Origin: Oscillospiraceae bacterium
Lineage (GTDB): Bacteria > Bacillota > Clostridia > Oscillospirales > Ruminococcaceae
Assembly (NCBI GenBank): GCA_030539275.1
Contig: JAUNSK010000016.1
Span: 34,804-98,803 of the forward strand
DNA length: 64,000 nt
Direction: 5' to 3'
Shown here: piece by piece, positions 17,795 to 26,926 of the stretch
Layout of the letters: every line of letters begins with the position of its first letter
Position numbering within the stretch: position 1 is the stretch's first letter
Program-made: the position numbers and the translations under genes
Notes under the pieces: model-generated
What the model saw: the letters and a program-made list of their open reading frames with translations, nothing else
Told to the model about the DNA's origin: nothing
Databases searched by the model: none

Positions 17795-18532
17795 ATGTCT
17801 AAAGTAATTGCAGTTACTTCCGGTAAAGGAGGTACTGGTAAGACATCGATATGTTCCGGAATAGGTTATTCACTTGCGAAGCAAGGCAACAGAACTCTTA
17901 TCATCGAACTCGATTTTGGTCTCAGATGTCTGGATATTATTTTCAACCTTCAGGGAAAAATCAAGTTTGATCTCGGGCATGTGCTTTCAGGAAGATGTGA
18001 TATCCTGGATGCAGTCACACAGACTCCGATGGCAAGCAACCTTAGTGTTGTATGCGCACCGGAAAACCCGTTCACAATCGTTACTGCAGACCAGATAGTC
18101 TCAATATGCACACAGATAAAAAAGTACTATGATTATATAATAATTGATACAGGAGCCGGTATTAATTCACATGTTTTTGATATCGTCCAGCAGTCAGATC
18201 TTATATTAGTTGTTACAACACCTGATCCTATATGCATACGTGATGCCAGAATGATATCCGATGCATTTTATACTAAAGGCAATCAGAGACAAAGACTTAT
18301 TATCAACAAGGTCACACGAATGGCTATGGACAGCATGCTGATACACGACCTTGATGAAACCATTGACACTATAGGCGTTCAGCTTATCGGGGTAATTCCT
18401 GAGGACTACCAGCTCGTTGCTGCTACCGGAACCGGTCAGCCTATTCCTTATGGTTCTCCGAGCCTTCTGGCATTTGACGCAATTGCAAAAAGAATAAAAA
18501 ATGAAAATATTCCACTGACAATAAAATTCTGA
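17795..18532 (+). CDS. minD: MinD-like septum-site ATPase
   Basis: The 245-residue protein is a deviant-Walker ATPase: SGKGGTGKTS near residue 9-18, a switch I region DFGLRCLDIIFNLQG and DTGAG as switch II. The order and wording of motifs fit MinD better than ParA or FlhG. The ATG at 17795 follows GAAAGGAG directly; the open frame upstream (to 17723) overlaps the promoter. MinC and MinE, the usual neighbours after the mre genes, are absent. The C terminus (KRIKNENIPLTIKF) does not look like the basic amphipathic membrane-targeting helix of MinD. The role in division-site placement is therefore uncertain. Confidence 0.82.
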   Translation: MSKVIAVTSGKGGTGKTSICSGIGYSLAKQGNRTLIIELDFGLRCLDIIFNLQGKIKFDLGHVLSGRCDILDAVTQTPMASNLSVVCAPENPFTIVTADQIVSICTQIKKYYDYIIIDTGAGINSHVFDIVQQSDLILVVTTPDPICIRDARMISDAFYTKGNQRQRLIINKVTRMAMDSMLIHDLDETIDTIGVQLIGVIPEDYQLVAATGTGQPIPYGSPSLLAFDAIAKRIKNENIPLTIKF

Positions 18533-18619
18533 TAAATCATATATGACATTCAAACAAACAGCTTTGTACTGCTTTATTTCAATAAAACAGGCAGCCATAA
18601 AAAAGAAAGGAAATTTATT

Positions 18620-19024
18620 ATGACTATAGCATTGATAGCACATGACGCAAAAAAAGAATTAATGGTTCAGTTCTGCATAGCATACTGCGGAATTCTTTCT
18701 AGAAACAACCTGTGTGCAACCGGCACCACAGGAAAACTGGTAAGTGAAGCAACCGGCCTTAATATTCACAGATATTTAAGCGGTTCGCAGGGCGGTGACC
18801 AGCAGCTTTCATCCAGAATATCATGCGGTGAAGTTGATATATTATTATTTTTCAGGGATCCGATAACACCTAAGGCAAACGAGCCGAATGATATTGAACT
18901 TCTCAGATTATGTGATGTTCATAATGTACCTGTTGCAACAAATATTGCTACAGCTGAAGCTCTTATACTTGCACTTGAGCGCGGTGATCTTGACTGGCGT
19001 GCGTACGGTACACCTGAGTTTTAA
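18620..19024 (+). CDS. mgsA: Methylglyoxal synthase
   Basis: The 134-residue protein converts dihydroxyacetone phosphate to methylglyoxal and phosphate, an overflow route out of glycolysis. Motifs are complete: the N-terminal ALIAHDAKK, the phosphate loop CATGTTGKL, GSQGGDQQLSSRIS and the FFRDP segment with the catalytic Asp. Length is normal. AAGAAAGGAA precedes the ATG. Position after minD matches the common clostridial order min genes then mgsA. Confidence 0.96.
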   Translation: MTIALIAHDAKKELMVQFCIAYCGILSRNNLCATGTTGKLVSEATGLNIHRYLSGSQGGDQQLSSRISCGEVDILLFFRDPITPKANEPNDIELLRLCDVHNVPVATNIATAEALILALERGDLDWRAYGTPEF

Positions 19025-19060
19025 TATGACATTTAATAAACGGAAGGATATCAATGAAAT

Positions 19061-20353
19061 ATGGCTTTAATCGTTCAAAGACCTCTTGGAACTGAGGATA
19101 TTACTCCATCACAGATCTACAAGTGGCAGACAGTTGAAAAAATTGCAAAGGATACAGCTGGTGTCTTTGGTTTTAAAGAGATCAGATTCCCTACATTTGA
19201 AAATACAGATCTTTTTCTTCGCAGTGTCGGCGAAACTACTGATGTTGTTCAGAAAGAAATGTATTCAGTTATTGCCAAAGAAAGCAGGTTTACTCTGAGA
19301 CCTGAAGGTACTGCAGGTACTATTCGTGCAGTGATACAAAACGGTATGCTCAATGATGCACTGCCGCAGAAGGTCTTTTATATTACCTCATGCTTCAGAC
19401 ATGAACGCCCGCAGGCAGGAAGACTCCGTGAATTTCATCAGTTCGGCTGTGAAATGGCAGGCAGCCAGTCCCCTGCTGCCGATGCAGAAATGATCTCTCT
19501 TGCAGATTCATTTCTAAAAAGATTAGGTCTTAAAAATATCGAACTTAACATAAACTCTATCGGCTGTCCGACATGCAGAGCAAAATATCACAAGGAATTA
19601 AAAGCTTTCTTTGAAGCCAGAAAAGCTGAGCTTTGTGAAACATGCCAGAGCCGTCTTGAAAAGAATCCCATGAGGATCCTTGACTGCAAGAGTCCTGTAT
19701 GTTCTGAAATTGCCAAGGATGCACCGCTTATACTTGATTATCTTTGTGATGACTGCAGCGAGCATTTTGAAAAACTTCAGGCACACCTTAAAACACTTGG
19801 TATTTCATATAAAATAAATCCTAAGATCGTACGCGGTCTTGATTACTATACAAAAACAGTATTTGAGTTTATTACTACTGATATCGGTGCCCAGGGAACA
19901 GTATGTGCAGGCGGAAGATATGACGGACTAGTAAGTGAACTCGGCGGACCCCAGACTCCTGCCCTCGGATTTGCAGCAGGACTTGAACGTCTGATCATGA
20001 CAATGGAAAAACAGGGCTGCGACTTTATGGAAGATAAAAAGTGTGAGCTGTTTATTATTCCTATGGGTGATGCTGCATTTGATTACACACTTAATATAGC
20101 CGGAAAACTCCGTGAGGAAGGCTATCGTGTAGAATATGATCTTATGGGCCGCGGCATCAAGGCACAGATGAAGTATGCAAATAAGCTCGGTGCACTGTAT
20201 ACTATGGTTATAGGTGACAATGAACTTGAAGCTAAAAAAGCAAAGCTTAAAAATATGCAGTCATCAAATGAAACAGAAATTGCTCTTGATGACAAGTTTA
20301 CTGATAACTTTTCAAATGAAATACTTTCAGTTATCCTTGAACTTGATGATTAA
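19061..20353 (+). CDS. hisS: Histidine-tRNA ligase
   Basis: The 430-residue class II synthetase starts with the usual RPLGTEDITP, has motif 2 (CFRHERPQAGRLREF), the histidine-specific RGLDYYTKTVFEF and motif 3 (ALGFAAGLERL), and a C-terminal anticodon-binding domain (from about residue 330). GGAAGG lies 13 bases ahead of the start, a little far. A tRNA-His gene is in the same window at 43467. aspS follows after 101 bases. Confidence 0.97.
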   Translation: MALIVQRPLGTEDITPSQIYKWQTVEKIAKDTAGVFGFKEIRFPTFENTDLFLRSVGETTDVVQKEMYSVIAKESRFTLRPEGTAGTIRAVIQNGMLNDALPQKVFYITSCFRHERPQAGRLREFHQFGCEMAGSQSPAADAEMISLADSFLKRLGLKNIELNINSIGCPTCRAKYHKELKAFFEARKAELCETCQSRLEKNPMRILDCKSPVCSEIAKDAPLILDYLCDDCSEHFEKLQAHLKTLGISYKINPKIVRGLDYYTKTVFEFITTDIGAQGTVCAGGRYDGLVSELGGPQTPALGFAAGLERLIMTMEKQGCDFMEDKKCELFIIPMGDAAFDYTLNIAGKLREEGYRVEYDLMGRGIKAQMKYANKLGALYTMVIGDNELEAKKAKLKNMQSSNETEIALDDKFTDNFSNEILSVILELDD

Positions 20354-20454
20354 AGCTGTTATAATTTAATTATAAAAAAACAGGGATATCCCGATAAGGG
20401 ATTCCCTTAATTTTTGAAAATTATACTTTTTTATACGAAAGGAACATACTAACA

Positions 20455-22224
20455 ATGGCAGACAATATGAATGGTCTGAAAAGGACCCATTACTGCGGTG
20501 ATGTAGAAGGGATCGGAAATGAAGTTACTGTCGGCGGTTTTGTACAGAAAATCCGCGATCTCGGAAATCTGATCTTTATAGATCTCAGAGACAGAACAGG
20601 TATCGTACAGCTTGCATTTAACGATAATACTGACAGGGCATTATTTGAAAAAGCTGCATCCTGCAGATCAGAATTTGTTCTTATGGCAAAGGGTATCGTT
20701 GCAAAGAGAGCAAGCATCAACAAGGATATTAAAACAGGTGAAATAGAAATAATCGTAAGCGACTTAAGAATTCTTGCAAAGGCAAAAACACCGCCTTTTG
20801 AAATACAGAATGAAACAAAGGTAAACGAAGAACTCCGACTCAAGTACAGATATCTTGACCTTCGCAGACAACCGCTTCAGAAAAATCTCATGATGAGACA
20901 CGAAATAGCTAAGGCTGCACGTGAATATTATTATGAAAACGGATTTATCGAAATCGAAACTCCTATGATGATTAAATCCACACCCGAAGGCGCAAGAGAC
21001 TATCTTATCCCTTCCAGAGTTCATAACGGCAACTTCTATGCACTTCCTCAGTCTCCTCAGATGTACAAGCAGCTTCTTATGGTTGCAGGTATGGACAAGT
21101 ATATCCAGCTTGCAAGATGCTTCAGAGATGAGGACCTCAGAGCTGACCGTCAGCCTGAGTTCACTCAGATAGATATCGAGATGTCATTTGTAGATGTAGA
21201 TGATATCCTGAAATCAACAGAAGGATTTATCTCTTATCTTTTCAAAAAAGTTCTTGGCGTTGATATTCCTACACCTCTGCCGAGACTCAGATATGTTGAC
21301 GCAATGAACAAATACGGTTCAGACAAGCCTGATACACGTTTCGGCATGGAGATCACGGACTTAAGCGATATCGTAAAATCATGCGGCTTCAGTGTATTTA
21401 CAAAGGCAATTGAAAACGGCGGCAGTGTACGTACGATCGTTGCAAAAAATGCAGCAGGTGTACTTACAAGAAAAGAAATAGACAAGCTTGCTGAAATGGC
21501 AAAGGGTATCGGTGCAAGCGGTCTTGCATATATCAGATGGAATGATGAAAAACCGAACTGTTCATTTGCAAAGTTTATGACAGAAGATGAGATAGAAGCA
21601 ATACTTAAGACTTCCGGATGTGAAAAGGGTGACGTTGCCCTTATCATTGCAGATAAAAACAAGGTTACTCTCCCTGTTCTCGGCGCACTCAGACTTCACG
21701 TCGCAAAGAAGCTTGACATTATTCCGGACAAGTTCAACTTCCTCTGGATCACTGAGTTCCCGTTCTTTGAATGGGATGAGGATTCCCAGACATGGCTTGC
21801 AATGCATCATCCGTTCACAATGCCTATGGATGAATGCCTGCAGTATCTGGACAGCGCACCTGAAAAGGTATTTGCCAAGGCTTATGATCTTGTGCTTAAT
21901 GGTATTGAGCTTTCATCAGGATCAATGCGTATTACTGATTATGAACTTCAGCAGAAGATGTTCAGTGCACTTGGTCTGACAGACGTTGAGATCCAGGCTA
22001 AGTTCGGCTTCCTCGTTGAAGCATATAAGTACGGTGCACCACCGCACGGCGGTCTTGGCATTGGTCTTGACAGACTTTCAATGCTTATGTGCGGCACTGA
22101 CAGCCTCAGAGATGTAACAGCATTTCCTAAGGTACAGAACGCAAGTGAGCTTATGTCTGATGCTCCGGCTCCTGTCGACAAGGAAAACCTTGATATACTC
22201 GGAATTAAAATTATTGAAGAATAA
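20455..22224 (+). CDS. aspS: Aspartate-tRNA ligase
   Basis: The 589-residue bacterial-type synthetase has the N-terminal OB-fold (RTHYCGDVEGIGNEVTVGG), class II motif 2 (CFRDEDLRADRQPEFTQID), the bacterial insertion domain (about residues 290-420) and motif 3 (GGLGIGLDRLSMLM). It charges tRNA-Asp; whether it also charges tRNA-Asn is not decided here. GAAAGGAAC precedes the ATG. The leader between hisS and aspS has an imperfect hairpin but no T-box features. A terminator follows. Confidence 0.97.
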   Translation: MADNMNGLKRTHYCGDVEGIGNEVTVGGFVQKIRDLGNLIFIDLRDRTGIVQLAFNDNTDRALFEKAASCRSEFVLMAKGIVAKRASINKDIKTGEIEIIVSDLRILAKAKTPPFEIQNETKVNEELRLKYRYLDLRRQPLQKNLMMRHEIAKAAREYYYENGFIEIETPMMIKSTPEGARDYLIPSRVHNGNFYALPQSPQMYKQLLMVAGMDKYIQLARCFRDEDLRADRQPEFTQIDIEMSFVDVDDILKSTEGFISYLFKKVLGVDIPTPLPRLRYVDAMNKYGSDKPDTRFGMEITDLSDIVKSCGFSVFTKAIENGGSVRTIVAKNAAGVLTRKEIDKLAEMAKGIGASGLAYIRWNDEKPNCSFAKFMTEDEIEAILKTSGCEKGDVALIIADKNKVTLPVLGALRLHVAKKLDIIPDKFNFLWITEFPFFEWDEDSQTWLAMHHPFTMPMDECLQYLDSAPEKVFAKAYDLVLNGIELSSGSMRITDYELQQKMFSALGLTDVEIQAKFGFLVEAYKYGAPPHGGLGIGLDRLSMLMCGTDSLRDVTAFPKVQNASELMSDAPAPVDKENLDILGIKIIEE

Positions 22225-22231
22225 AAACTTA

Positions 22232-22268
22232 TGCGGGAAACTTTATTTTGGTTTCCTGCATTTTTTAT
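22232..22268 (+). terminator. Terminator of aspS
   Basis: The stem TGCGGGAAAC-loop-GTTTCCTGCA is followed by six T. Confidence 0.88.
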
Positions 22269-22500
22269 TTATTTATTTATACAAAAACAATAAAAATATA
22301 TTGTTTTTGTCGATCATATAATGTATAATGTAAATAAGGTTATAAATAAAATGTTGATATATGTAAATTATAAGATAAGCTAATAAATCTTTAATATCTG
22401 TCATGAATAAAAAGAAATGTTCCAAATCAGAAAAAGACAGCTAGTATATCATACTTTTTATATCAACAAATATAATTTACTACATAAGGAGGGTTGCAGC

Positions 22501-23421
22501 ATGAGACTTGTAACCAGGTCTGACTTTGACGGACTTGCCTGCGGTGCGCTTCTTAAAGAAGCCGGCATAATAGATTCATTCAAATTTGTTCATCCCAAAG
22601 ATCTTCAGGATGGTCTGATCGAAGTCAACGAAAATGATGTTCTTGCAAATGTTCCTTTTGTTGAGGGGTGCGGTCTGTGGTTTGATCATCACTCAAGTGA
22701 ACAGGAAAGGAATAAACTCCAGGGAAAATACAAGGGTGAAAGCAGGCTCACTCCGTCCTGCGCAAGAATCATCTATGATTATTACGGAGGCAAAGAAAAG
22801 TTTTCGCACTACGATGAAATGATGGAAGCTGTAGACAAGGTCGACTCAGGTCATCTTACGATGAATGATGTTCTGCATCCGAAGGGATGGGTGCTTATTG
22901 GATTTATTATGGATCCGCGCACCGGTCTTGGCAGATTCAGAAACTTTACTATAAGCAATTATCAGCTGATGGAAAAGCTGCTTGACTGCTGCAGAACAAT
23001 GTCAACCAGTGATATACTTAATCTTTCAGATGTCCAGGAACGTATCAAGGTCTACAAAGAACAGACTGAGCTCTTTAAGAAAATGATAAAAGCACATACA
23101 AAAGTCAGCAAAGACGTTATTATTACTGATTTGCGGGGCGAAAAAACTATATACACGGGAAACAGATTTCTTATATACAGCATGTATCCCAGACAGAACA
23201 TATCTGTATGGATAGTTGACGGAAAAGGGGGTCAGGGCTGTTCATGTGCTGTAGGCCACAGTATTATCAACAGAACCTCCCCTGTTGATGTCGGAAGTCT
23301 GATGCTTAAGTACGGCGGCGGCGGTCACAGAGCTGTGGGAACATGCCAGTTCAATAATGAAACAATGGCAGAAAAGACTAAAGCACTTCTCCATGAGATC
23401 GTATACTATGGTGAAAACTGA
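22501..23421 (+). CDS. DHH-family phosphoesterase
   Basis: The 306-residue protein has the DHH metal motifs (SDFDGLACG near residue 6 and WFDHHSS near residue 60) and a C-terminal DHHA1-type substrate domain with GGGGHRAVG (about residue 277). Such proteins act on linear phosphodiesters such as pApA, nano-RNA or polyphosphate; which of these applies here cannot be read from sequence. The frame is open from 22417, but the ATG at 22501 has AAGGAGGG eight bases ahead. It is a single gene with its own terminator. Confidence 0.88.
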   Translation: MRLVTRSDFDGLACGALLKEAGIIDSFKFVHPKDLQDGLIEVNENDVLANVPFVEGCGLWFDHHSSEQERNKLQGKYKGESRLTPSCARIIYDYYGGKEKFSHYDEMMEAVDKVDSGHLTMNDVLHPKGWVLIGFIMDPRTGLGRFRNFTISNYQLMEKLLDCCRTMSTSDILNLSDVQERIKVYKEQTELFKKMIKAHTKVSKDVIITDLRGEKTIYTGNRFLIYSMYPRQNISVWIVDGKGGQGCSCAVGHSIINRTSPVDVGSLMLKYGGGGHRAVGTCQFNNETMAEKTKALLHEIVYYGEN

Positions 23422-23423
23422 TT

Positions 23424-23468
23424 AATACTCATGAGACATATTTATGTGTCTCATGAGTATTTTTATAT
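23424..23468 (+). terminator. Terminator of the DHH phosphoesterase gene
   Basis: A perfect long stem, AATACTCATGAGACA with its complement TGTCTCATGAGTATT, is followed by T-rich sequence. Confidence 0.9.
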
Positions 23469-23529
23469 AAAACTATCACATTTTACATATTTCCTTCCTT
23501 TATGATATAAAACACAAATACTTTTTATC

Positions 23530-23558
23530 TTGAATCAGCAAATCAAAAGTAGTATAAT
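23530..23558 (+). promoter_or_regulatory. Promoter of the LCP gene
   Basis: TTGAAT at 23530-23535 and TATAAT at 23553-23558 are spaced by 17 bases, about 75 bases ahead of the start. Confidence 0.7.
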
Positions 23559-23633
23559 ATTTATACAGCTGATTAAGCCGGAAAACTAAAAATAAGAAAA
23601 AGATAAGGCAAGTTGAAAGGGAGACATAAAAAG

Positions 23634-25055
23634 ATGCCTAACAAAAAAGATAATGAATCACAGGATACTCTCAGGTTCAAAGCTGTTGCGCCAAACAGGA
23701 ATGTATCTGATGAAACAAAAATATACCCTGCGCGCAGGTCCTCAGAACCCTCACGCAAAAACACCGGGTCGTCTCAGGCTCAGCATGCTAATGCGCGTGT
23801 TAATCGTGACGGCACGAGATACTCAGGCCAGTCCCAGCAGCGCACAGGAAACTTAAAGCCCGGTACGGGACACCGCAGTGAATCAGAACTCGGAAGCATT
23901 GAAAAAATGCCTTCAAGACCACAGAGGCGCCCGGAATCATATGGTTCCAGAAATCCGGATGCAGTACGCCGCAGACCTGAAAATGCTTCACAGTCGGCTG
24001 ACAGTCAGAATGTACAGCGTCCCAGGAGCTCTCAGCCGTCTCAGAATCAGCCACAGAGACGACAGCAGGTGCAGACGGCTAAAGCCAGAAAAAGAAAAAA
24101 TCCATTTTTGTCATTCATTGCAGTAATCATATGGATAGCAGTAATAGTATTTGTACTGTATTCATCCCTTGCACTCTACTATATTTCAAAGGTTTCACCT
24201 ATAGAAAACACCGGTCAGTTCAAAAACGATGACAGCCAGCTTATGTATTCTTCTTCAGTTAAAAATATTCTTGTTATCGGAACTGATGCCCGTGACGCAT
24301 CCACCAGAGGATTGTCAGACTCCATGATCCTTATGTCTGTTGATAAAAAGGACAAAAAAATATTTATGACCTCATTTATGAGAGATATGTATACTGAGAT
24401 CGAAGGTCATGGCTCTGATAAAATGAACGCGGCATATTCATACGGCGGTTCTGAGCTTCTTGTTGATACAATAGAGGATAATTTTAAAATAAGGATAGAC
24501 GGCTGTGTTACAGTCAACTTTTCAGCTGTTGCATATGTAGTAAATGCTTTTGGCGGTGTTGAAATAACAGTATCAGACTCTGAAGCCGAGGCTATAAATA
24601 CTATTCTGTGCAGTGAAGTAAATCAGATCATGGGTGATGACCCGAACTCCGATTTTCTTAAGTCAGGAGGAACCTATAAACTTAACGGAAAGCAGGCACT
24701 TTCATACAGCCGTATCCGTTATGTAGGTGATGCAGACTTTGAAAGAACACAGCGCCAGCGTACAGTTATCAATCAGCTGATGAAAAACATGAAAAAGATA
24801 AATCCTCTGGCCCTCAACAAAAACATGAAAAAGGCTCTGCCTTTTATCGGTTCTGATATGTCAACGATGGACATGTATGTTCTTTCCCTCAGACTCCCCT
24901 CACTGCTGATCGGCTATGATATTGAGCAGATGAGAATTCCGGGTGATGATACATGGTGGTATGGTGAAACCGATGATGGTCAGTCAATACTAGGAGTTGA
25001 CTTTGCGGCAAATACCGAAATACTGAAAAACAAAATATATCTTTCACAAAAATAA
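23634..25055 (+). CDS. LytR-CpsA-Psr (LCP) family cell-wall polymer ligase
   Basis: The 473-residue protein has a long disordered cytoplasmic N terminus (about 150 residues, rich in Arg, Ser, Gln and Pro), one membrane helix (about residues 160-183) and an extracellular LCP domain with NILVIGTDARD, the key MTSFMRDMY and the SYSRIRYVGDADFERTQRQR motif. LCP enzymes attach wall teichoic acid or capsule polymers to peptidoglycan from a polyprenyl carrier. The ATG at 23634 has AAAGGGAG ten bases ahead; a TTG at 23613 in the same frame lacks a site. The very long N terminus is unusual for the family. A terminator follows. Confidence 0.92.
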   Translation: MPNKKDNESQDTLRFKAVAPNRNVSDETKIYPARRSSEPSRKNTGSSQAQHANARVNRDGTRYSGQSQQRTGNLKPGTGHRSESELGSIEKMPSRPQRRPESYGSRNPDAVRRRPENASQSADSQNVQRPRSSQPSQNQPQRRQQVQTAKARKRKNPFLSFIAVIIWIAVIVFVLYSSLALYYISKVSPIENTGQFKNDDSQLMYSSSVKNILVIGTDARDASTRGLSDSMILMSVDKKDKKIFMTSFMRDMYTEIEGHGSDKMNAAYSYGGSELLVDTIEDNFKIRIDGCVTVNFSAVAYVVNAFGGVEITVSDSEAEAINTILCSEVNQIMGDDPNSDFLKSGGTYKLNGKQALSYSRIRYVGDADFERTQRQRTVINQLMKNMKKINPLALNKNMKKALPFIGSDMSTMDMYVLSLRLPSLLIGYDIEQMRIPGDDTWWYGETDDGQSILGVDFAANTEILKNKIYLSQK

Positions 25056-25096
25056 TAAAAAGATCCTGCCTTTGCGCAGGATCTTTTTATTTTTTA
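25056..25096 (+). terminator. Terminator of the LCP gene
   Basis: The stem AAAAAGATCCTGC-loop-GCAGGATCTTTTT is followed by T-rich sequence. Confidence 0.92.
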
Positions 25097-25162
25097 AATC
25101 GTGCATTGTTGAGGTTGAGTTGAGAAACAATTGTTAGGATTAAAACAAAGGAGGCAGGTAAA

Positions 25163-26926
25163 ATGTTTAAACTACTTAAAAACCTACAAAAAAAAGACTG
25201 CTTGTTCGCAGTAATCAGTATTATCCTCATCGTAGCACAGGTATGGCTTGATCTTAAGCTTCCTGACTATATGGCAGAGATAACAAAGCTTGTCAAGACA
25301 CCCGGAAGTGAAATGAAAGATGTGGTGTCAGCAGGCGGGAACATGCTTTTGTGTGCTTTCGGAAGTCTTATTTCTGCTTTTATCGTTGGATTCTTTGCAG
25401 CAAAGATCGCTGCAGGTCTTTCTATGAGACTCAGGGAAAAAATATATACAAAGACAATGTCGTTTTCCATGGAAGAAATCAACGGATTTTCTACCTCAAG
25501 CCTGATCACACGTTCAACAAATGATATCACACAGATTCAGATGTTTGTTGCAATAGGTATGCAGGTACTTATAAAAGCACCTATACTTGCAGTATGGGCT
25601 ATTATTAAAATAGCCGGAAAGAATCTGCGCTGGACTGCCGTTACAGGAGTTGCTGTAGGCGTTCTTATCCTTATACTGTCAGTAATAATAATCTTTACAA
25701 TGCCAAGATTCAGGATCGTTCAGCGTCTGACGGATAACCTCAACCGCGTATCAAGAGAAAATCTTACAGGAATACGAGTTGTCCGAGCTTATAACGCACA
25801 AAAATATCAGGAAGCAAAGTTTGAAAAGGCAAATGACGAACTCACCAGAACACATCTTTTTATTTCCCGCATCATGGCAATGATGATGCCAAGTATGAGT
25901 CTTCTTTTGTCAGGTCTTACACTTGCGATCTACTGGGTCGGTGTATATATGATCGATGCGGCAGCGATGCCTGAAAAAATAAACCTATTCTCTGACATGG
26001 TAGTATTCTCCTCATACGCCGTGCAGATCATTATGGCATTTATGATGCTTACTATGGTATTTATCATATTGCCAAGAGCATCAGTATCAGCTTCCCGTAT
26101 AAATCAGGTTCTCTCTACAACATCTAAGATCACAGACGGCAGCATTACTGAAACTGACCAGTATAAGCATGGTGAACTGGAGTTCAGAAACGTCAGCTTC
26201 AAATATCCTGATGCGGCTGACTATGTGCTTCACAACGTCAGCTTCAGCGCAAAAAAAGGTGAAACTATTGCCTTTATAGGATCGACAGGAAGCGGAAAAA
26301 GTACGCTCGTAAATCTTATACCTCGTTTTTATGATGCAACAGACGGTGAAATACTCGTTGACGGGATCAATGTCAAAGATTATACTCAGGAGACTCTCAG
26401 AAACAAGCTCGGCTATGTTCCGCAGCGTGCAGTAATGTTCAGCGGAACAGTTGCATCAAATATTTCCTATGGTTCAAACGGCAGAGCAAAGCCGCAGGCT
26501 GATGCAGTATCACAGTCAGCTGAGATCGCCCAGGCTGATGAATTTATCACTAAAATGGATAAATCATATGACTCTGCAATTGCACAGGGCGGAACAAATG
26601 TCTCAGGCGGTCAGAAACAGCGAATAGCTATAGCAAGGGCGATATGCCGCAAACCAGAAATATTTATCTTTGATGATTCATTCTCTGCTCTTGACTATAA
26701 GACAGACCGCATACTGCGCGGTGCACTTAAGCATAAAACAGCTAAAACCACCACTCTTATCGTTGCACAGCGTATAGGAACGATCATAGATGCGGATAAA
26801 ATACTCGTCCTCGATGACGGTAATGTTGTAGGTATGGGAACGCATAAGGAACTTCTGAAGAACTGTAGCGTTTACCGTGAAATTGCTGAATCACAGCTTA
26901 CAAAGGAGGAGATAGACAATGTCTGA
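25163..26926 (+). CDS. ABC exporter half-transporter with degenerate ATP site
   Basis: The 587-residue protein has six membrane helices (about residues 15-310) and an ATPase domain: Walker A GSTGSGKST, signature VSGGQKQR. After Walker B the catalytic Glu is Asp (FIFDDSFSALD) and the switch His is Gln (LIVAQRIGT). These changes mark the degenerate half of heterodimeric exporters such as BmrC/BmrD and TM287/288. The partner gene overlaps by eight bases. The exported compound (drug, lipid or peptide) is unknown. AAAGGAGGC precedes the ATG. The leader holds a palindrome AACAATTGTT near 25124-25133 that might be an operator. Confidence 0.92.
   Translation: MFKLLKNLQKKDCLFAVISIILIVAQVWLDLKLPDYMAEITKLVKTPGSEMKDVVSAGGNMLLCAFGSLISAFIVGFFAAKIAAGLSMRLREKIYTKTMSFSMEEINGFSTSSLITRSTNDITQIQMFVAIGMQVLIKAPILAVWAIIKIAGKNLRWTAVTGVAVGVLILILSVIIIFTMPRFRIVQRLTDNLNRVSRENLTGIRVVRAYNAQKYQEAKFEKANDELTRTHLFISRIMAMMMPSMSLLLSGLTLAIYWVGVYMIDAAAMPEKINLFSDMVVFSSYAVQIIMAFMMLTMVFIILPRASVSASRINQVLSTTSKITDGSITETDQYKHGELEFRNVSFKYPDAADYVLHNVSFSAKKGETIAFIGSTGSGKSTLVNLIPRFYDATDGEILVDGINVKDYTQETLRNKLGYVPQRAVMFSGTVASNISYGSNGRAKPQADAVSQSAEIAQADEFITKMDKSYDSAIAQGGTNVSGGQKQRIAIARAICRKPEIFIFDDSFSALDYKTDRILRGALKHKTAKTTTLIVAQRIGTIIDADKILVLDDGNVVGMGTHKELLKNCSVYREIAESQLTKEEIDNV

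Noticed and set aside
20354-20454. T-box riboswitch before aspS
   Set aside because: The leader is about 100 bases, has only an imperfect hairpin and no T-box sequence or specifier loop.
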